Assembly (NCBI RefSeq): GCF_030123505.1
Contig: NZ_CP126115.1
Location: forward strand, 5,842,001 to 5,906,000
Source: Neobacillus sp. YX16
Lineage (GTDB): Bacteria; Bacillota; Bacilli; Bacillales; Cytobacillaceae
Direction: 5' to 3'
Length of the DNA stretch: 64,000 nt
The translations under genes and the position numbers were made by a program. The notes under the pieces are model-generated. The model saw only the letters and a program-made list of their open reading frames with translations. It was not told the DNA's origin and did not search any database. This document shows, in pieces, positions 63,791 through 64,000 of the stretch. Positions within the stretch are counted from its first letter, which is position 1. Each line of letters starts with the position of its first letter.

Positions 63791-63851
63791 AAATCTTATA
63801 GGATGCATAAATGCGCTCAAAAATGATGGGAGCTTTTATTCATCCTTGATT

Positions 63852-64000
63852 CTAGAACCACATCTTATGCATTTCCTTTAAGAACTTATCTGTAATCGGA
63901 AAACCAGAGCTCACGCCAATCACCGAATCAATCCAGCAATAAGGGCAGAGCGCTGTGTCATCATCGTCCACCCACTCCGTAATCTCAGCAGGACTAAAAA
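63852..64000 (-). CDS. Small CPYC-containing protein, 5' end beyond window
   Basis: The last 49 residues of a minus-strand gene: ITEWVDDDDTALCPYCWIDS, then SSGFPITDKFLKEMHKMWF and TAG at 63852-63854. The CPYC pair suggests a metal site. The start is outside the window; I know similar short cytoplasmic proteins but no function. Confidence 0.7.
   Translation of the reverse strand, partial: FSPAEITEWVDDDDTALCPYCWIDSVIGVSSGFPITDKFLKEMHKMWF

Noticed and set aside
1..64000. Complete insertion sequence or prophage
   Set aside because: Only fragments of a RAYT gene, an integrase and dnaB are present; no intact transposase, terminal repeats or phage structural genes.

Overview
The window is a low-GC Gram-positive chromosome segment, most likely from a Bacillaceae species (Bacillus/Neobacillus type). 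The signs are many TTG and GTG starts behind strong GGAGG sites, a ComK family, YwqCDE-type capsule kinase genes, LysM/NlpC wall hydrolases, CWB2 surface repeats and LPNTA sorting motifs. I see no rRNA, tRNA or CRISPR array.

Region 1 (1-14.2 kb) is accessory and partly decayed. It holds a TauE-type exporter, a LacX-like epimerase, and a regulatory module made of a short sigma-70-like factor, a ComK-family protein and a small XRE regulator. A 0.9-kb array of degenerate palindromes lies upstream of that module. Next come a REP-transposase remnant, a candidate type I toxin/antisense pair with a second copy 6 kb away, a gutted endonuclease/phosphatase-fold gene, two YdcF-family secreted proteins, a LysM/SH3 protein and a dnaB fragment.

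Region 2 (14.2-25.4 kb) is a sugar-type uptake locus: a membrane-tethered solute-binding protein, a YesMN-type two-component system, a ribose-type ABC transporter (binding lipoprotein, double ATPase, two permeases) and an M24 metallopeptidase in the transporter operon.

Region 3 (25.4-34.3 kb) is a second accessory island. It has a tyrosine-recombinase remnant, a DUF4365-like nuclease candidate, a second and partly broken copy of the sigma/ComK module, a c-di-GMP-I riboswitch in front of a frameshifted gene, and a divergent pair that may act in defence.

Region 4 (34.3-55.6 kb) is a Wzy-type capsule/exopolysaccharide locus. YwqCDE-like length-control, tyrosine-kinase and phosphatase genes come first in transcription order. 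They are followed by galU, a priming transferase, four further glycosyltransferases, a polymerase, three enzymes for an N-acetyl-6-deoxy-hexosamine, a flippase, ugd and a UDP-glucuronate epimerase. An SGNH-fold protein, an LCP ligase and a second galU lie divergently beside it.

Region 5 (55.6-64 kb) encodes cell-surface proteins: a 1758-residue Ig-repeat/CWB2 protein, a membrane-anchored coiled-coil protein and a LysM x4-NlpC/P60 endopeptidase. It ends with a 20-bp tandem repeat and a gene cut by the window edge.

The most interesting system is the duplicated sigma/ComK module. In both copies an identical leader forms a hairpin that can mask the ribosome-binding site, and the same unexplained palindromes lie upstream. 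Four genes in the window carry single-base frameshifts, so either real decay or uncorrected assembly indels should be kept in mind.
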